DNA of 64,000 nt, taken from the NCBI RefSeq assembly GCF_013116825.1, contig NZ_JABFNS010000019.1, positions 18,525 through 82,524 on the forward strand. The letters run 5' to 3'. This stretch comes from Myxococcus xanthus. Its GTDB lineage: Bacteria > Myxococcota > Myxococcia > Myxococcales > Myxococcaceae. Below are positions 1 to 8,490 of the stretch, piece after piece (position 1 is the stretch's first letter; the number at the start of each line of letters is the position of its first letter). Below the pieces are notes generated by a model that saw only the letters and a program-made list of their open reading frames with translations, was not told where the DNA came from and did not search any database. Position numbers and translations under genes: made by a program.

Positions 1-460
1 CCTCGATGGCCGCGCCGATGTCCCCCAGCCGCGCGCCATGGCGGACGACGGCGATGCCCGCATCACGGCACCGGCGCGCCACGTCCACGATGCGACGCGC
101 GTCTTCGGACACCTCGCCAATGAGGAAGGTCGCGGAGGTGTCCCCATGGAAGCCGTCCAGGCACGTCGTCACGTCCACGTTGATGATGTCCCCACGGACC
201 AGTTGCTCGCCTGCGTTCGGGATGCCGTGACAGACGATGTGGTTGCGGCTGGTACAGACGGTGGCCGGGTAGCCCTTGAACCCCAACTGACTGGGCTTGC
301 CGCCCCGGCGCGCCGTGTCCTCGCGAACCCACTGGTCGATGTCCGCCGTGGTGACACCGGGGGTCAGCTTCGAGGCAACGAAAGCCAGCGTACCGGCGGC
401 GGCCTGACTCGCTCGGCGCAGACGTTCGACGTCCGTGCCCTTGAACAAGGAAATGCTCAT
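1..460 (-). CDS. map: Type I methionine aminopeptidase (3' end beyond window)
   Basis: Removes the initiator methionine from nascent cytosolic proteins. Only the first 153 residues are present because the gene runs off the left edge. The start used is the ATG at 460 (protein begins MSISLFKGTDVERLRR). Family hallmarks are clear: the substrate-pocket His in the NHIVCHGIPN stretch (about H78) and the first two metal ligands, D96 in INVDVTT and D107 in HGDTSATF. The remaining His/Glu ligands lie outside the window. It is divergent from the LysR fragment that begins about 77 bases away. No strong Shine-Dalgarno is visible, so the start could be slightly different; the family identity is secure. 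Confidence 0.93.
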   Translation of the reverse strand, partial: MSISLFKGTDVERLRRASQAAAGTLAFVASKLTPGVTTADIDQWVREDTARRGGKPSQLGFKGYPATVCTSRNHIVCHGIPNAGEQLVRGDIINVDVTTCLDGFHGDTSATFLIGEVSEDARRIVDVARRCRDAGIAVVRHGARLGDIGAAIE

Positions 461-536
461 GGCCGCCAAGGTGAGGTCCAGGGTGCCTGGCGTCCAATGC
501 TGTTTCGGTATGGCCGACAGCGCTAGAGTGGCGGAC

Positions 537-815
537 GTGAGCCTTACGCACATCCAGTCCTTCGTCGCCGTTGCCGAGGAGTGCAACGTGGGCCGGGCCG
601 CGCGTCGCCTGCACCTGACGCAGCCGCCGCTCAGCCGCCACATCCAGGCGCTCGAGGACGAACTCGGAGCGCGCCTCTTCGAGCGGACCCGGGGTGGCAT
701 GCGCCTGCTCCCCGCGGGCGAGGCCTTCCTGCGGCACGCGCGTCGCATCCTGGCGGAGGTGGACGCCGCCGTGCTCACCGTGCGGGACGTAGCGGGCAAC
801 CGCGCCGGCGGATGA
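537..815 (+). CDS. LysR-type HTH protein lacking the effector domain (probable truncation)
   Basis: A 92-residue protein consisting almost only of the LysR winged helix-turn-helix. It opens with SLTHIQSFVAVAEE, carries the recognition-helix signature LTQPPLSRHIQALEDELGA, and ends after the linker helix (FLRHARRILAEVDAAVLTVRDV). Full LysR regulators are about 300 residues and have a substrate-binding-like effector domain, which is absent here; after the stop there is only a 113-base gap before the TonB receptor. A GTG start at 537 fits the family boundary; an ATG at 510 is in frame. The protein is either a decayed regulator or a mini-regulator that binds DNA without sensing a ligand. The map gene diverges from it. 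Confidence 0.7.
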   Translation: MSLTHIQSFVAVAEECNVGRAARRLHLTQPPLSRHIQALEDELGARLFERTRGGMRLLPAGEAFLRHARRILAEVDAAVLTVRDVAGNRAGG

Positions 816-856
816 CGCAGCCGGGCTTGGGGCGTGCGTTCAGCATCGGACGGACA

Positions 857-874
857 GTCGCCGCCTTCGGCGAC
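857..874. promoter_or_regulatory. Short perfect hairpin between the LysR fragment and the TonB receptor
   Basis: GTCGCCG-CCTT-CGGCGAC forms a perfect 7-bp stem with a 4-base loop. No T-tract follows, so it is not a classical intrinsic terminator on either strand. It may be a transcript structure in the receptor leader. Function unknown. Confidence 0.35.
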
Positions 875-928
875 ATCATCCGCCCGACGACCAGGAACCA
901 GGGCGTCGGGCTGTTAGAGCGGGTGTCG

Positions 929-3103
929 ATGCCCGACCTCCTCGTGACGCATCGGAGCCCTCGCGTGCGCCGCATCCGGGCGCTCGCGCCCCTGCTCTGG
1001 GCCCTCGCTTCCTCCACGGTGATGGCGGCACCAGCGCCTGGCCCCCAGGAGGTTCCCGACACGAACGGGCAGCCGCCAACGGATGCGCCCACGCGGGAGC
1101 GGACGGAGGCAGCGGACGCTGACGCTGGGCGGACCGTCGTCACGGGCTCGCGGCGCCCCCGGCCAGCGAGGGACGTGCCCGCCACCACCACGGTCCTCCC
1201 CCGCCCGGAAATCGACCGGAGCCCCACGCTGACGCAGGACTCGCTGGTCCGCACCGTGCCCTCCGCCGCCACCTTCCGCCGCACGCCCAGCCTCGTCTCC
1301 GACCCGACGGCGCAGGGACTCAACCTGCGCGGGCTCGCGCCTTCGGGCGTGGCGCGCAGCCTCGTGCTGCTCGACGGCATTCCCGTCAACGACCCGTTCG
1401 GTGGCTGGATTTTCTGGCGCTCGCTGCCACGGCTCGGTCTCGAGCGCATCGAGGTCGTCCCCAGCGGAGGCTCCGCCCTCTACGGCAGCGGCGCGCTCGG
1501 CGGCGTCGTGCAGCTCGTGTCACGCGACATCACCGGAACGCAGCTCGACGCGGATGCCACCTATGGCAACGCGCAGACGGGCATGCTCGCGGCACGCGGG
1601 GCGGAGATGTGGGGGCCCGTCCGCGCCTCGCTGGAGGCAGAGCTGCTCGACAGCGACGGCTATCCCATCGTCAGTGCCGCCCAGCGCGGCGCCATCGACG
1701 CGGACACGCCCAGCCGCCATGCCGTCCTCAACGGGCGCGTCGAAGTGGATGCCACCGATGCGCTCACCCTCTCCGCCCGCGCCGGTCTCTTCCGCGAGGA
1801 CCAGAACGGCGGCACCCGGCTCACCACCGCGCGCGTGGCGCTGGCGCACTTCGGCGCGGGCGCACGGCTGCGCACCGCGGACAGCGGCACCTTCACGCTG
1901 GACCTCTTCGGCCGCGTGCAGCGCTTCGAACAGGACCGCGCGCGCATCCCCCAGGACCGCTCTTCCGAGGCGCTGGCCGCCAGCCAGGACGTACCCGCCA
2001 ACGACCAGGGCGCGTCCCTCGTCTGGACCAGCCCGTCCTGGACAGCCCTGGGCACGCACGTCCTCACCGCCGGCCTGGATGCGCGCCGCATGGCGGGCAC
2101 GTCCCGGGAGCAGCTCTTCCCGCCCGCGCCCTCGGAGACCTCCCTCCGCCTGCGCGACACCGGAGGCACCCAACTGTCCGGCGGTGTCTTCATCGAGGAC
2201 CTCTACACGCCATCGCCCACCCTGGAGCTCAGCGCCGCGCTCCGGATGGACGTGTGGCGCAACCAGGACGGTGAGCAGCGTCTGCAGCGCGCCAATGGCG
2301 CGGTGGACACGACGCGCTTCGACGACCGCACCGAGCAGCAGCTCAGCCCGCGATTGGGCCTGCGAGTGCGTCCGCTGGAGGGGCTCACCCTGCGCGCCTC
2401 CGCCTACCGTGCGTTCCGCGCCCCCACGCTCAACGAGCTGTACCGCCCCTTCCAGGTGGGCACCCTCCTCACCGCCGCCAACGCCCACCTGGGCGCGGAG
2501 CGACTGTGGGGCGCCGAGGCCGGCGTGGAAGCCGAGTCCTCCTCGCTGGGCCTCACCACGCGCGTGACGGGCTTCTGGAACGTGCTCGATGACCCCATCA
2601 CCAACGTCACGCTGGAGCAGCCGCTTCCGGATGGCGCCTCGCGCCAGCGGGAGAACCTGGGACAGGCGCGGGTGCGCGGCGTGGAGGCGAGCGTGGACTG
2701 GAAACTGGCGCGCCAGTGGACGGCGCTGCTCGCGTACACCTTCGTGGACCCTGTCGTGACGCGCTCGCCCGGGCAGCCCGGGCTGGTGGGCAAGCAGCTC
2801 GCCCAGGACCCACGACACCGGGGCACCGCCATCCTCACCTTCCACGACCCCGACATCGTGACGGCCACGGTGCAGCTTCGCGTGACGGGCGCTCAGTTCG
2901 AGGACGACCTCAACGAGCGCCCCATGGGCGGCTACGCCGTGGTGGACGTGTCCGCCAGCCGCCGCCTCTTCTGGAAGCTGCACGTCTTCGGCGCGGTGGA
3001 GAACCTCTTCGACCGCGAGTACCTCGCGGGCCGCGCCGGGGTGGACACGTTGGGCCCGCCCCTGCTGGCGCGCATCGGCCTGCGGCTGCGCGACGCGCCC
3101 TGA
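929..3103 (+). CDS. TonB-dependent outer-membrane receptor (BtuB/siderophore-like)
   Basis: A 724-residue outer-membrane transporter driven by TonB. The N-terminus has a signal peptide (RRIRALAPLLWALASSTVMA), then a TonB-box-like region and a plug domain (about residues 70-185) with the conserved LNLRGL, VLLDGIPVNDPFGG and ERIEVVPSGGSALYGSGALGG segments. The 22-strand barrel follows and ends in the typical NLFDREYLAG region. The ligand cannot be read from sequence; no cobalamin riboswitch was recognised upstream. ATG 929 was chosen because it precedes the signal peptide; GTG at 923 or 965 is also possible. Its stop lies 3 bases from the stop of the convergent helicase gene. Confidence 0.9.
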   Translation: MPDLLVTHRSPRVRRIRALAPLLWALASSTVMAAPAPGPQEVPDTNGQPPTDAPTRERTEAADADAGRTVVTGSRRPRPARDVPATTTVLPRPEIDRSPTLTQDSLVRTVPSAATFRRTPSLVSDPTAQGLNLRGLAPSGVARSLVLLDGIPVNDPFGGWIFWRSLPRLGLERIEVVPSGGSALYGSGALGGVVQLVSRDITGTQLDADATYGNAQTGMLAARGAEMWGPVRASLEAELLDSDGYPIVSAAQRGAIDADTPSRHAVLNGRVEVDATDALTLSARAGLFREDQNGGTRLTTARVALAHFGAGARLRTADSGTFTLDLFGRVQRFEQDRARIPQDRSSEALAASQDVPANDQGASLVWTSPSWTALGTHVLTAGLDARRMAGTSREQLFPPAPSETSLRLRDTGGTQLSGGVFIEDLYTPSPTLELSAALRMDVWRNQDGEQRLQRANGAVDTTRFDDRTEQQLSPRLGLRVRPLEGLTLRASAYRAFRAPTLNELYRPFQVGTLLTAANAHLGAERLWGAEAGVEAESSSLGLTTRVTGFWNVLDDPITNVTLEQPLPDGASRQRENLGQARVRGVEASVDWKLARQWTALLAYTFVDPVVTRSPGQPGLVGKQLAQDPRHRGTAILTFHDPDIVTATVQLRVTGAQFEDDLNERPMGGYAVVDVSASRRLFWKLHVFGAVENLFDREYLAGRAGVDTLGPPLLARIGLRLRDAP

Positions 3104-3106
3104 GGC

Positions 3107-5101
3107 TCAGCGGATGGTGCGCACCGGCCGCACCGGGCCGTTGAACCAGCGGCTCAGCGACACCACGTCCTCCATGCGGCGCGCGGGCGGGAGGCTGTCG
3201 AGGAACACCCGGCCATACGCCTTCGTCACGATGCGCCGGTCCAGCATCGCCACGATGCCCCGGTCCGACTGCGTGCGGATGAGCCGGCCGAAGCCCTGCC
3301 GCAGCGCCAGCGCCGCGTGCGGGAGCTGGTACTGCTCGAAGGGCTCCTCGCCTCGCTGCTGGAGCTGATTGATGCGCGCGGCCACCAGCGGGTCTCCTGG
3401 CGACGCGAAGGGGAGCCGGTCGATGATGACCAGGCTCAGCGCGTCGCCCGGCACGTCGACGCCCTCCCAGAAGCTGTGCGCCGCGAAGAGGACGCTCGGC
3501 GTCTCGCGGAAGGCCTCCAGCAGCTGCTGCTTGGGGCGCTCGCCTTGCAGCAGCGACTGATAGGGCAACCGGGGCGCCACCAGCTCATAAGCCCGCACCA
3601 TGTTGCGCAGGGACGTGAAGAGCACGAAGGCGCGCCCACCCGTGACTTCGCAGAGGCGTTCAATCTCCTCCGCCGCCTCCTCGATGAAGCCCGGCGCGGA
3701 CGGGTCCGGCAGGTGCGTGGGCAGGTACAGCGCCGCCTGGGACGGGTAGTCGAAGGGGCTGGGCACCGCCAGCGTCCGCACGCGCGTCACCGGCTGGCCG
3801 TCCTCGCCGTACAGGCCCATGCGGTTGGCGAAGAAGTCGAAGCGGCTGTCGGCCGCCAACGTCGCGGACGTGTACACCACCGTGTCCAGCGCGCCGTACA
3901 TCCGCTCGCGCAGCTCCTTCGCCACGTCGATGGGGCTGGCGCGCAGGAAGAGGCCCTTGCCCCGCTGCTCCGCCCAGTAGACGTGGTCCGAGGACTCGGC
4001 CTTCTCCAGGAAGGAGAGCTGCTCCTCCATCTCGTCCGAGCGGCGGGTGATGGCGGCCAGCTCCGGCTCGCGCTCGCCCACCGTGAAGGCGGACAACGCG
4101 GCCAGCGCGTCACGCACGCCCTCCAGCGGCGTGGACAGCTTCGCCATGACCTCCGCGCGCAGCGCCACGGAGGCCTCGTGGCCGGACAGCCCCAGCGCCC
4201 GGGGCGCCTGCGCGAAGAGCGCATCCGCCCCCGCGCGCAACCGGGCCGCCAGCGCGCGCAGCATGGCGTGGCGGGCGTCGTCCTCCTTCAGCGACGCCAC
4301 CGCGTCCCGCGCCAGCTCCTCCAGCCGGTAGTTGGACACGCTGCAACCGAAGTGGCCGCTGGCCGCGTCTTCCAGCGCATGGGCCTCGTCGAAGATGACG
4401 GCCTCGTACCAGGGCAGCACGCCCTCGGTGCGCTTGCCGGAGCTGCGCAGCGCCAGGTCCGCGAAGAAGAGGTGGTGGTTGACCACCAGCAGGTCCGCTT
4501 GCTCCGCGCGCTTGCGCATGCGCGTGACGAAGCACGTCTCGTACTGCGGACACCGGGTGCCCACGCACGTCTCGGACGTGGTGGACAGGCGCGACCAGGC
4601 GCTGAAGGACTCGGGCAGGTCCAGCTCGCTGCGGTCGCCGGTGTCCGTCTCCTCCGCCCACGCCTTCAGCTTGGGCCAGTAGCGCGACTCCTCGCGCGAG
4701 CCGAACTGCGGCTCCTTGGAGAAGGCGTCATAGCGGTGCAGGCAGAGGTAGTTGCTGCGGCCCTTGAGGTACGCGGCCTCGAAGCGCAGGCCCATCTTCT
4801 CCCGCATCAGCGGCAGGTCCTTGAAGAAAATCTGGTCCTGCAAGGTCTTCGTGGCCGTGGACACGACCACCCGGCGTCCCGACAGCAGCGCGGGCACCAG
4901 GTAGGCGAGCGTCTTGCCCGTGCCGGTCCCCGCCTCGGCCAGCAGGTAGCTGTGCTCGGCGAAGGCCCGCTCCACGGCGCGCGCCATCTGAAGCTGCTCC
5001 GGGCGGTGCTCGTACGCGGGCAACGCGACCTCGAGCGCGCCTCCCGGACCGAGCAGGCTGTCGACGGACGGAGGGGTGGAGACGGAGAGCGACATCGGCA
5101 C
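3107..5101 (-). CDS. ATP-dependent DNA helicase, DinG/XPD family, iron-sulfur type
   Basis: A 664-residue superfamily 2 helicase expected to unwind DNA 5'-3' during repair. Walker A is at 58-64 (GTGTGKT) and the DEAH box at 238-241 (VIFDEAHAL). Four cysteines (C120, C179, C184, C190) are placed between them as in the 4Fe-4S domain of XPD, DinG and YoaA. The late motifs (HSFWEGVDVPGDALSLVIID and QGFGRLIRTQSDRG) are intact. There is no N-terminal exonuclease domain as found in some Gram-positive DinG proteins. It is a single gene, convergent with the TonB receptor. Confidence 0.92.
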   Translation of the reverse strand: MPMSLSVSTPPSVDSLLGPGGALEVALPAYEHRPEQLQMARAVERAFAEHSYLLAEAGTGTGKTLAYLVPALLSGRRVVVSTATKTLQDQIFFKDLPLMREKMGLRFEAAYLKGRSNYLCLHRYDAFSKEPQFGSREESRYWPKLKAWAEETDTGDRSELDLPESFSAWSRLSTTSETCVGTRCPQYETCFVTRMRKRAEQADLLVVNHHLFFADLALRSSGKRTEGVLPWYEAVIFDEAHALEDAASGHFGCSVSNYRLEELARDAVASLKEDDARHAMLRALAARLRAGADALFAQAPRALGLSGHEASVALRAEVMAKLSTPLEGVRDALAALSAFTVGEREPELAAITRRSDEMEEQLSFLEKAESSDHVYWAEQRGKGLFLRASPIDVAKELRERMYGALDTVVYTSATLAADSRFDFFANRMGLYGEDGQPVTRVRTLAVPSPFDYPSQAALYLPTHLPDPSAPGFIEEAAEEIERLCEVTGGRAFVLFTSLRNMVRAYELVAPRLPYQSLLQGERPKQQLLEAFRETPSVLFAAHSFWEGVDVPGDALSLVIIDRLPFASPGDPLVAARINQLQQRGEEPFEQYQLPHAALALRQGFGRLIRTQSDRGIVAMLDRRIVTKAYGRVFLDSLPPARRMEDVVSLSRWFNGPVRPVRTIR

Positions 5102-5258
5102 CGAGGGGGAGACGGGAAGCGGCCGGACAAAATAGCAGCGACCGCCGTTTCAAGCGCGTTTCCGGCCGCGGCCGCGCCGCCTGGCCCGGGTGGCCGCCTG
5201 CTCCTCCGCCAGCGAGCCGCACCGCCCTCGGCGGCACAGCCCCCGGACAGCCCGGCGC

Positions 5259-6008
5259 TCAGTACCCCGCGCTCAACGTGCGCAGGTGCTGGAAGACGAG
5301 CACGGCCAGCACCAGCACCACGATGAAGCCCACCCCCACCGCCACCGTCTTCAGGCGCCGGACGACGCTGGGGGTTCCGGCGGGCTCCACCGATGACGGC
5401 ACCACCAGGGTGGCCCTGCGCACCACCTCATCACGGCCCCGCCGGGCGACGGCATCGTCGGGCGCACGCGCCAGGCGGATCCGGTACAGCCGTCCCGCCA
5501 TGGCCAGCTCGCCCCGCCCCACCGCCAGCGTCATCAGCCGGTCATGGGCGTCCCAGTCCTCCCAGCGCGCCGCCAGCGTGCGCCACGCGTCCGCCAGCAC
5601 GTCCGACAGGGGATGCTCCTCGGGCTGGTAGTTGACGTAGACGAGCCCGCACTGCGGGCAGGACAGGGCCTCCTCGCGCCGGGGCGCCACGCACTTGGGA
5701 CAGACGCCAGGGGGCGGCTCGAAGAGCGCGTCGTCCGTCAGCGGCGCCGACTCCGAACGCACCACCCGCAGGGCCGGCGTCACTGGCGCGGAAGCGCTCC
5801 AGCTTTCGGAGGGCGGCACCACCGGCACCGACGGCGACGCCCCCGCGGCGGAAGCAACCGGCACCTCCGTTCGCGGCGCGGTGGTGACCGGCGGGCCCAC
5901 GCGGCTGTCCGCGCCGCAGCGACCACACGTCACCACGAGTCCCCCAGCCTCCGTCCGGTAGGTCTCCAGCGGCACGAGCCGCTCGCACGCGTCACACTGG
6001 AACTTCAT
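5259..6008 (-). CDS. Zinc-ribbon protein with C-terminal membrane anchor
   Basis: A 249-residue protein opening with an MJ0042-like zinc ribbon (CDACERL, then CGRCGAD). A Pro/Ala/Ser-rich linker follows, then a second ribbon (CPKCVAPRREEALSCPQCG). The C-terminus is one hydrophobic helix (IVVLVLAVLVFQHL) that probably anchors it in the inner membrane with the ribbons in the cytoplasm. Its ATG overlaps the stop of the upstream M50 protease gene by 4 bases, so the two are probably translationally coupled and may act together. The function is not known. Ribbon-plus-tail-anchor proteins occur widely in myxobacteria; a role as adaptor or substrate of the protease is only inference. Confidence 0.85.
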   Translation of the reverse strand: MKFQCDACERLVPLETYRTEAGGLVVTCGRCGADSRVGPPVTTAPRTEVPVASAAGASPSVPVVPPSESWSASAPVTPALRVVRSESAPLTDDALFEPPPGVCPKCVAPRREEALSCPQCGLVYVNYQPEEHPLSDVLADAWRTLAARWEDWDAHDRLMTLAVGRGELAMAGRLYRIRLARAPDDAVARRGRDEVVRRATLVVPSSVEPAGTPSVVRRLKTVAVGVGFIVVLVLAVLVFQHLRTLSAGY

Positions 6009-7003
6009 GTCATCACCTGGCGCAGGGGAATGGGCATGGCGCAGCCGATGAGTGCCAGCAGGCACAGCGCGCAGATCCACTTCCGCAGTGGGCTGAGCGG
6101 CTCCTGGGGTTCCACCACCTCCGGGTGGCCGAAGCCTACCAGCTTGCTCGTCACCAGCAGCCACAAGCCCCAGGACGCGGTGACGAAAAGGGTGAGCACC
6201 AACAGCACCAACGCCACCGCGCGGCCCACCCAGTGCGCGCGCCGGCCCCACAGCGCATAGGCCAGGTGCCCGCCGTCGAGCTGCCCCACGGGCATCAGGT
6301 TCAGCAGCGTGACGAGCAGCCCGAACCAGCCAGCGATGACCACCGGATGGACCAGGATGTCCTTGCCCTCCGGAAGCGGCCCCAGGGCCAGGCGCGTCAG
6401 GCCCTGCATCAACAGGCTGTCGCCGAAGAGCGTCTGCACGCCATTGAAGGGCGTCTCCGGCGCGGGCGGCGCGTGGGTGATGCGGTCCATCACCCAGGAG
6501 AAGACGTCCCGGCCAATGGCCCACAACGAGCCGTCCCCCGGGAAGAGGGTGGACGGGATGTCCTGCGCGTCCACCACGGTGGAGTGAGCCAGCCCCCAGA
6601 AGAGGATGGGCATGGCCACCGCCAACCCCGCGAGCGGTCCCGCCGCGCCAATGTCCACCAGGGCGTTGCGGTTCGGGATGCGGTCGCGGATGCGGATGAC
6701 GGCGCCCAGCGTGCCCACGCCTAGCACCGGCAGCGGGATGAAATATGGCAGGGATGTTTCAACCCGGTGCCAGCGCGCCAACACGTAGTGCCCCATCTCA
6801 TGGGTCCCCAGGATGGCCAACAGCGACAGGCTGAAGGCCAGCGCGCGGAAGGCCGCTTCGGGAGACACCTCTCCCAGTGAGTAGGGCCGCTGGAAATGGA
6901 AGTAGAGCAGGTACGAGGTGAAGGTGGTCCCTACCGTCAGCACCAGGAGCAACAGGTGCACCCAGTAACGCGGCGCGGGGCGGGCAGCGGAGACGGTGTC
7001 CAT
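6005..7003 (-). CDS. M50-family site-2-type intramembrane metalloprotease
   Basis: A 332-residue multi-pass membrane zinc protease. The zinc site HEMGH is at 68-72 in a transmembrane helix, and the third ligand region NLMPVGQLDGGH lies in the C-terminal half, as in S2P/RseP relatives. There is no PDZ domain between the two halves, which resembles the short group of M50 proteases. Such enzymes cut transmembrane anchors of regulators or perform housekeeping membrane proteolysis. An ATG at 7003 (MDTVSAARPAPRYW) was chosen over the longer frame because it directly precedes the first membrane helix. The downstream zinc-ribbon gene overlaps its stop. Confidence 0.9.
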   Translation of the reverse strand: MDTVSAARPAPRYWVHLLLLVLTVGTTFTSYLLYFHFQRPYSLGEVSPEAAFRALAFSLSLLAILGTHEMGHYVLARWHRVETSLPYFIPLPVLGVGTLGAVIRIRDRIPNRNALVDIGAAGPLAGLAVAMPILFWGLAHSTVVDAQDIPSTLFPGDGSLWAIGRDVFSWVMDRITHAPPAPETPFNGVQTLFGDSLLMQGLTRLALGPLPEGKDILVHPVVIAGWFGLLVTLLNLMPVGQLDGGHLAYALWGRRAHWVGRAVALVLLVLTLFVTASWGLWLLVTSKLVGFGHPEVVEPQEPLSPLRKWICALCLLALIGCAMPIPLRQVMT

Positions 7004-7214
7004 GAAGGGAGCCTCGAGGTTGGCTAGCAAGAGGAGATGTGCATTGCAACGCGCAGCCGCCCAACCGGAGCGATAGCAAGTGTCTCGGACGGACCTTGAC
7101 ATGGAGTCGACATCTGCTACGACCCCGCCCGCTTGAAGGCCTCAAGACAACGGCCGGTTGCTCTCCAAGGCGTCCGGCCGCCACACAAGCATCCAATTCA
7201 AGAGGGGAAAGAAC

Positions 7215-7562
7215 ATGAAGAAGCTCGTCCTGTCCGCCGTTGCCGCCAGCAGCATGGTTGCCTGCACCAGCGTTGAGAGCGCCGTTGTCTCCGGCACGGA
7301 GATCGCCTCCAACGGTGAGGCCGTGGCCGTTGTTCAGGCCAACGCCCTGGGCCTGACCGCCATCTTCCACATCGTCGACATCGTGCAGAGCGACCTCGAC
7401 ACCGTCATCAACAAGCTGCTCATCGCCGAGGCCAAGGCCATGGGCGCCTCCAAGGTGGAGCTGCTGACCGCGGGCACCACGCCCCGTCACGGCATCTACG
7501 CGCTGGCCGGCACCATCATCGGCGTGACCAGCTCCAGCGCCGTGGGCGTGGCGGTCAAGTAG
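7215..7562 (+). CDS. Small putative lipoprotein of unknown function
   Basis: A 115-residue exported protein preceded by a good ribosome-binding site (AGAGGGGAAAGAAC). The N-terminus MKKLVLSAVAASSMVACTS has a lipobox-like MVAC, so the mature protein may be lipidated at Cys17. The rest is a small alpha/beta sequence with a helical segment (DIVQSDLDTVINKLLIAEAKAMGASKV split over the middle) and a hydrophobic, Gly/Ser-rich C-terminus (GIYALAGTIIGVTSS). The family is not recognised. It is followed by an intrinsic terminator, which marks a single-gene transcript. Confidence 0.8.
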   Translation: MKKLVLSAVAASSMVACTSVESAVVSGTEIASNGEAVAVVQANALGLTAIFHIVDIVQSDLDTVINKLLIAEAKAMGASKVELLTAGTTPRHGIYALAGTIIGVTSSSAVGVAVK

Positions 7563-7594
7563 TCCACACCGCGCAAGCCGCGCGGTTCATGCGG

Positions 7595-7630
7595 AAGGCC
7601 CCCTGGCGACAGGCGGGCCTTCTTGCTTTT
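7595..7630 (+). terminator. Rho-independent terminator
   Basis: A perfect stem AAGGCCC (7595-7601) / GGGCCTT (7615-7621) followed by a T-rich run (CTTGCTTTT) lies 32 bases after the stop of the small lipoprotein gene and just before the next gene's start. Confidence 0.85.
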
Positions 7631-7640
7631 GTGCCCTCCC

Positions 7641-8444
7641 ATGCGTGAACGCCTCCTCCTGTTGTGTGCCCTGACGGCCCTCACCGGCTGCCCCAAGAAG
7701 GGCGGCGATGACGCGGCCACATTGCTGCCCGAAGTCAAAGCCGGGCTCGCCACCCGCGAAGCGAAGCTGAAGAGCTACCGCATCGCCGGCACCGTGCAGG
7801 ACGCGGGGCTGGAGCCGGTGACGTTCACCTTCGAATACCGCGCGCCGCAGCGCCTGCGTGGCACGCTGGGCCCGCCCGCCTCGCGCACCTTCGCGTGGGA
7901 CGGCGCGCACTTCTTCCAGCAGCTCGACGGGGAGAAGCGCTTCACAACCTTCACCTCGGCGCTGCCGCCCGCGAAGCTCGCCGGCTTCCTGTCGGAGACG
8001 TTCCACCCCTTCATGCCGGAGGGCTTCCGGACGCCGCTCTTGCTGAGCCACGCGACGGTCCGCCGCGCCACGCACCCGCTGGCGCCGCAGGCGGTGGAGC
8101 TGGTGCAGAAGCTGGACGGTGACGCCGCGGGACTGGAGATGGTCTACGTGCTGCGCTGGCCCCAGCTGGACTTCCTGGGCCGGCGCACCGTCTCACCGGA
8201 CGGCGCCGCGGCCGAGGAGCGCGTGGAGGAGGAGCACTGCGACGCGGCCTTGTCGCTGTGCGTGCCCAAGCGCCTTGGCCGGTGGCAGGGAGGCAAGCGC
8301 GTAGGCGAGACGGTGCTCACGCGCGTGGAGCTGAACGCGGCCCTGCCCAACGACGGCTTCACCCTCACCGCCCCCGAAGGCTACGACGTACAGACGCGGA
8401 CACTGGTGGAGTCCCCCCCCGCCACCCAGCCCACGGACGGTTGA
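7641..8444 (+). CDS. Outer-membrane lipoprotein, LolB/LolA-fold-like
   Basis: A 267-residue lipoprotein. The signal peptide ends in the lipobox LTGC (Cys18), followed by PKKGG. The body starts with a helix (EVKAGLATREAKLKSYRI) and then alternating beta strands typical of the half-barrel of LolA/LolB and related DUF4292-type lipoproteins (VTFTFEYRAPQRLRGTLG). Such proteins bind acyl chains and move lipids or lipoproteins to the outer membrane, but the specific role here is inferred from fold-like pattern only. The ATG at 7641 immediately precedes the signal peptide. The HAD phosphatase gene follows on the same strand after 46 bases. Confidence 0.72.
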   Translation: MRERLLLLCALTALTGCPKKGGDDAATLLPEVKAGLATREAKLKSYRIAGTVQDAGLEPVTFTFEYRAPQRLRGTLGPPASRTFAWDGAHFFQQLDGEKRFTTFTSALPPAKLAGFLSETFHPFMPEGFRTPLLLSHATVRRATHPLAPQAVELVQKLDGDAAGLEMVYVLRWPQLDFLGRRTVSPDGAAAEERVEEEHCDAALSLCVPKRLGRWQGGKRVGETVLTRVELNAALPNDGFTLTAPEGYDVQTRTLVESPPATQPTDG

Positions 8445-8490
8445 CCGCCACCCTCGGCATCCCCACCTTCGAGGCCGAGGGACAAGGCAC

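Noticed and set aside
820..928. Cobalamin riboswitch upstream of the BtuB-like receptor
   Set aside because: The leader is short and has no B12-box-like GCCACTG or matching paired elements.
3317..5326. 669-codon plus-strand frame opposite the helicase
   Set aside because: Translation is Arg/Gln/Leu-rich low complexity; the minus strand encodes an intact helicase with all motifs.
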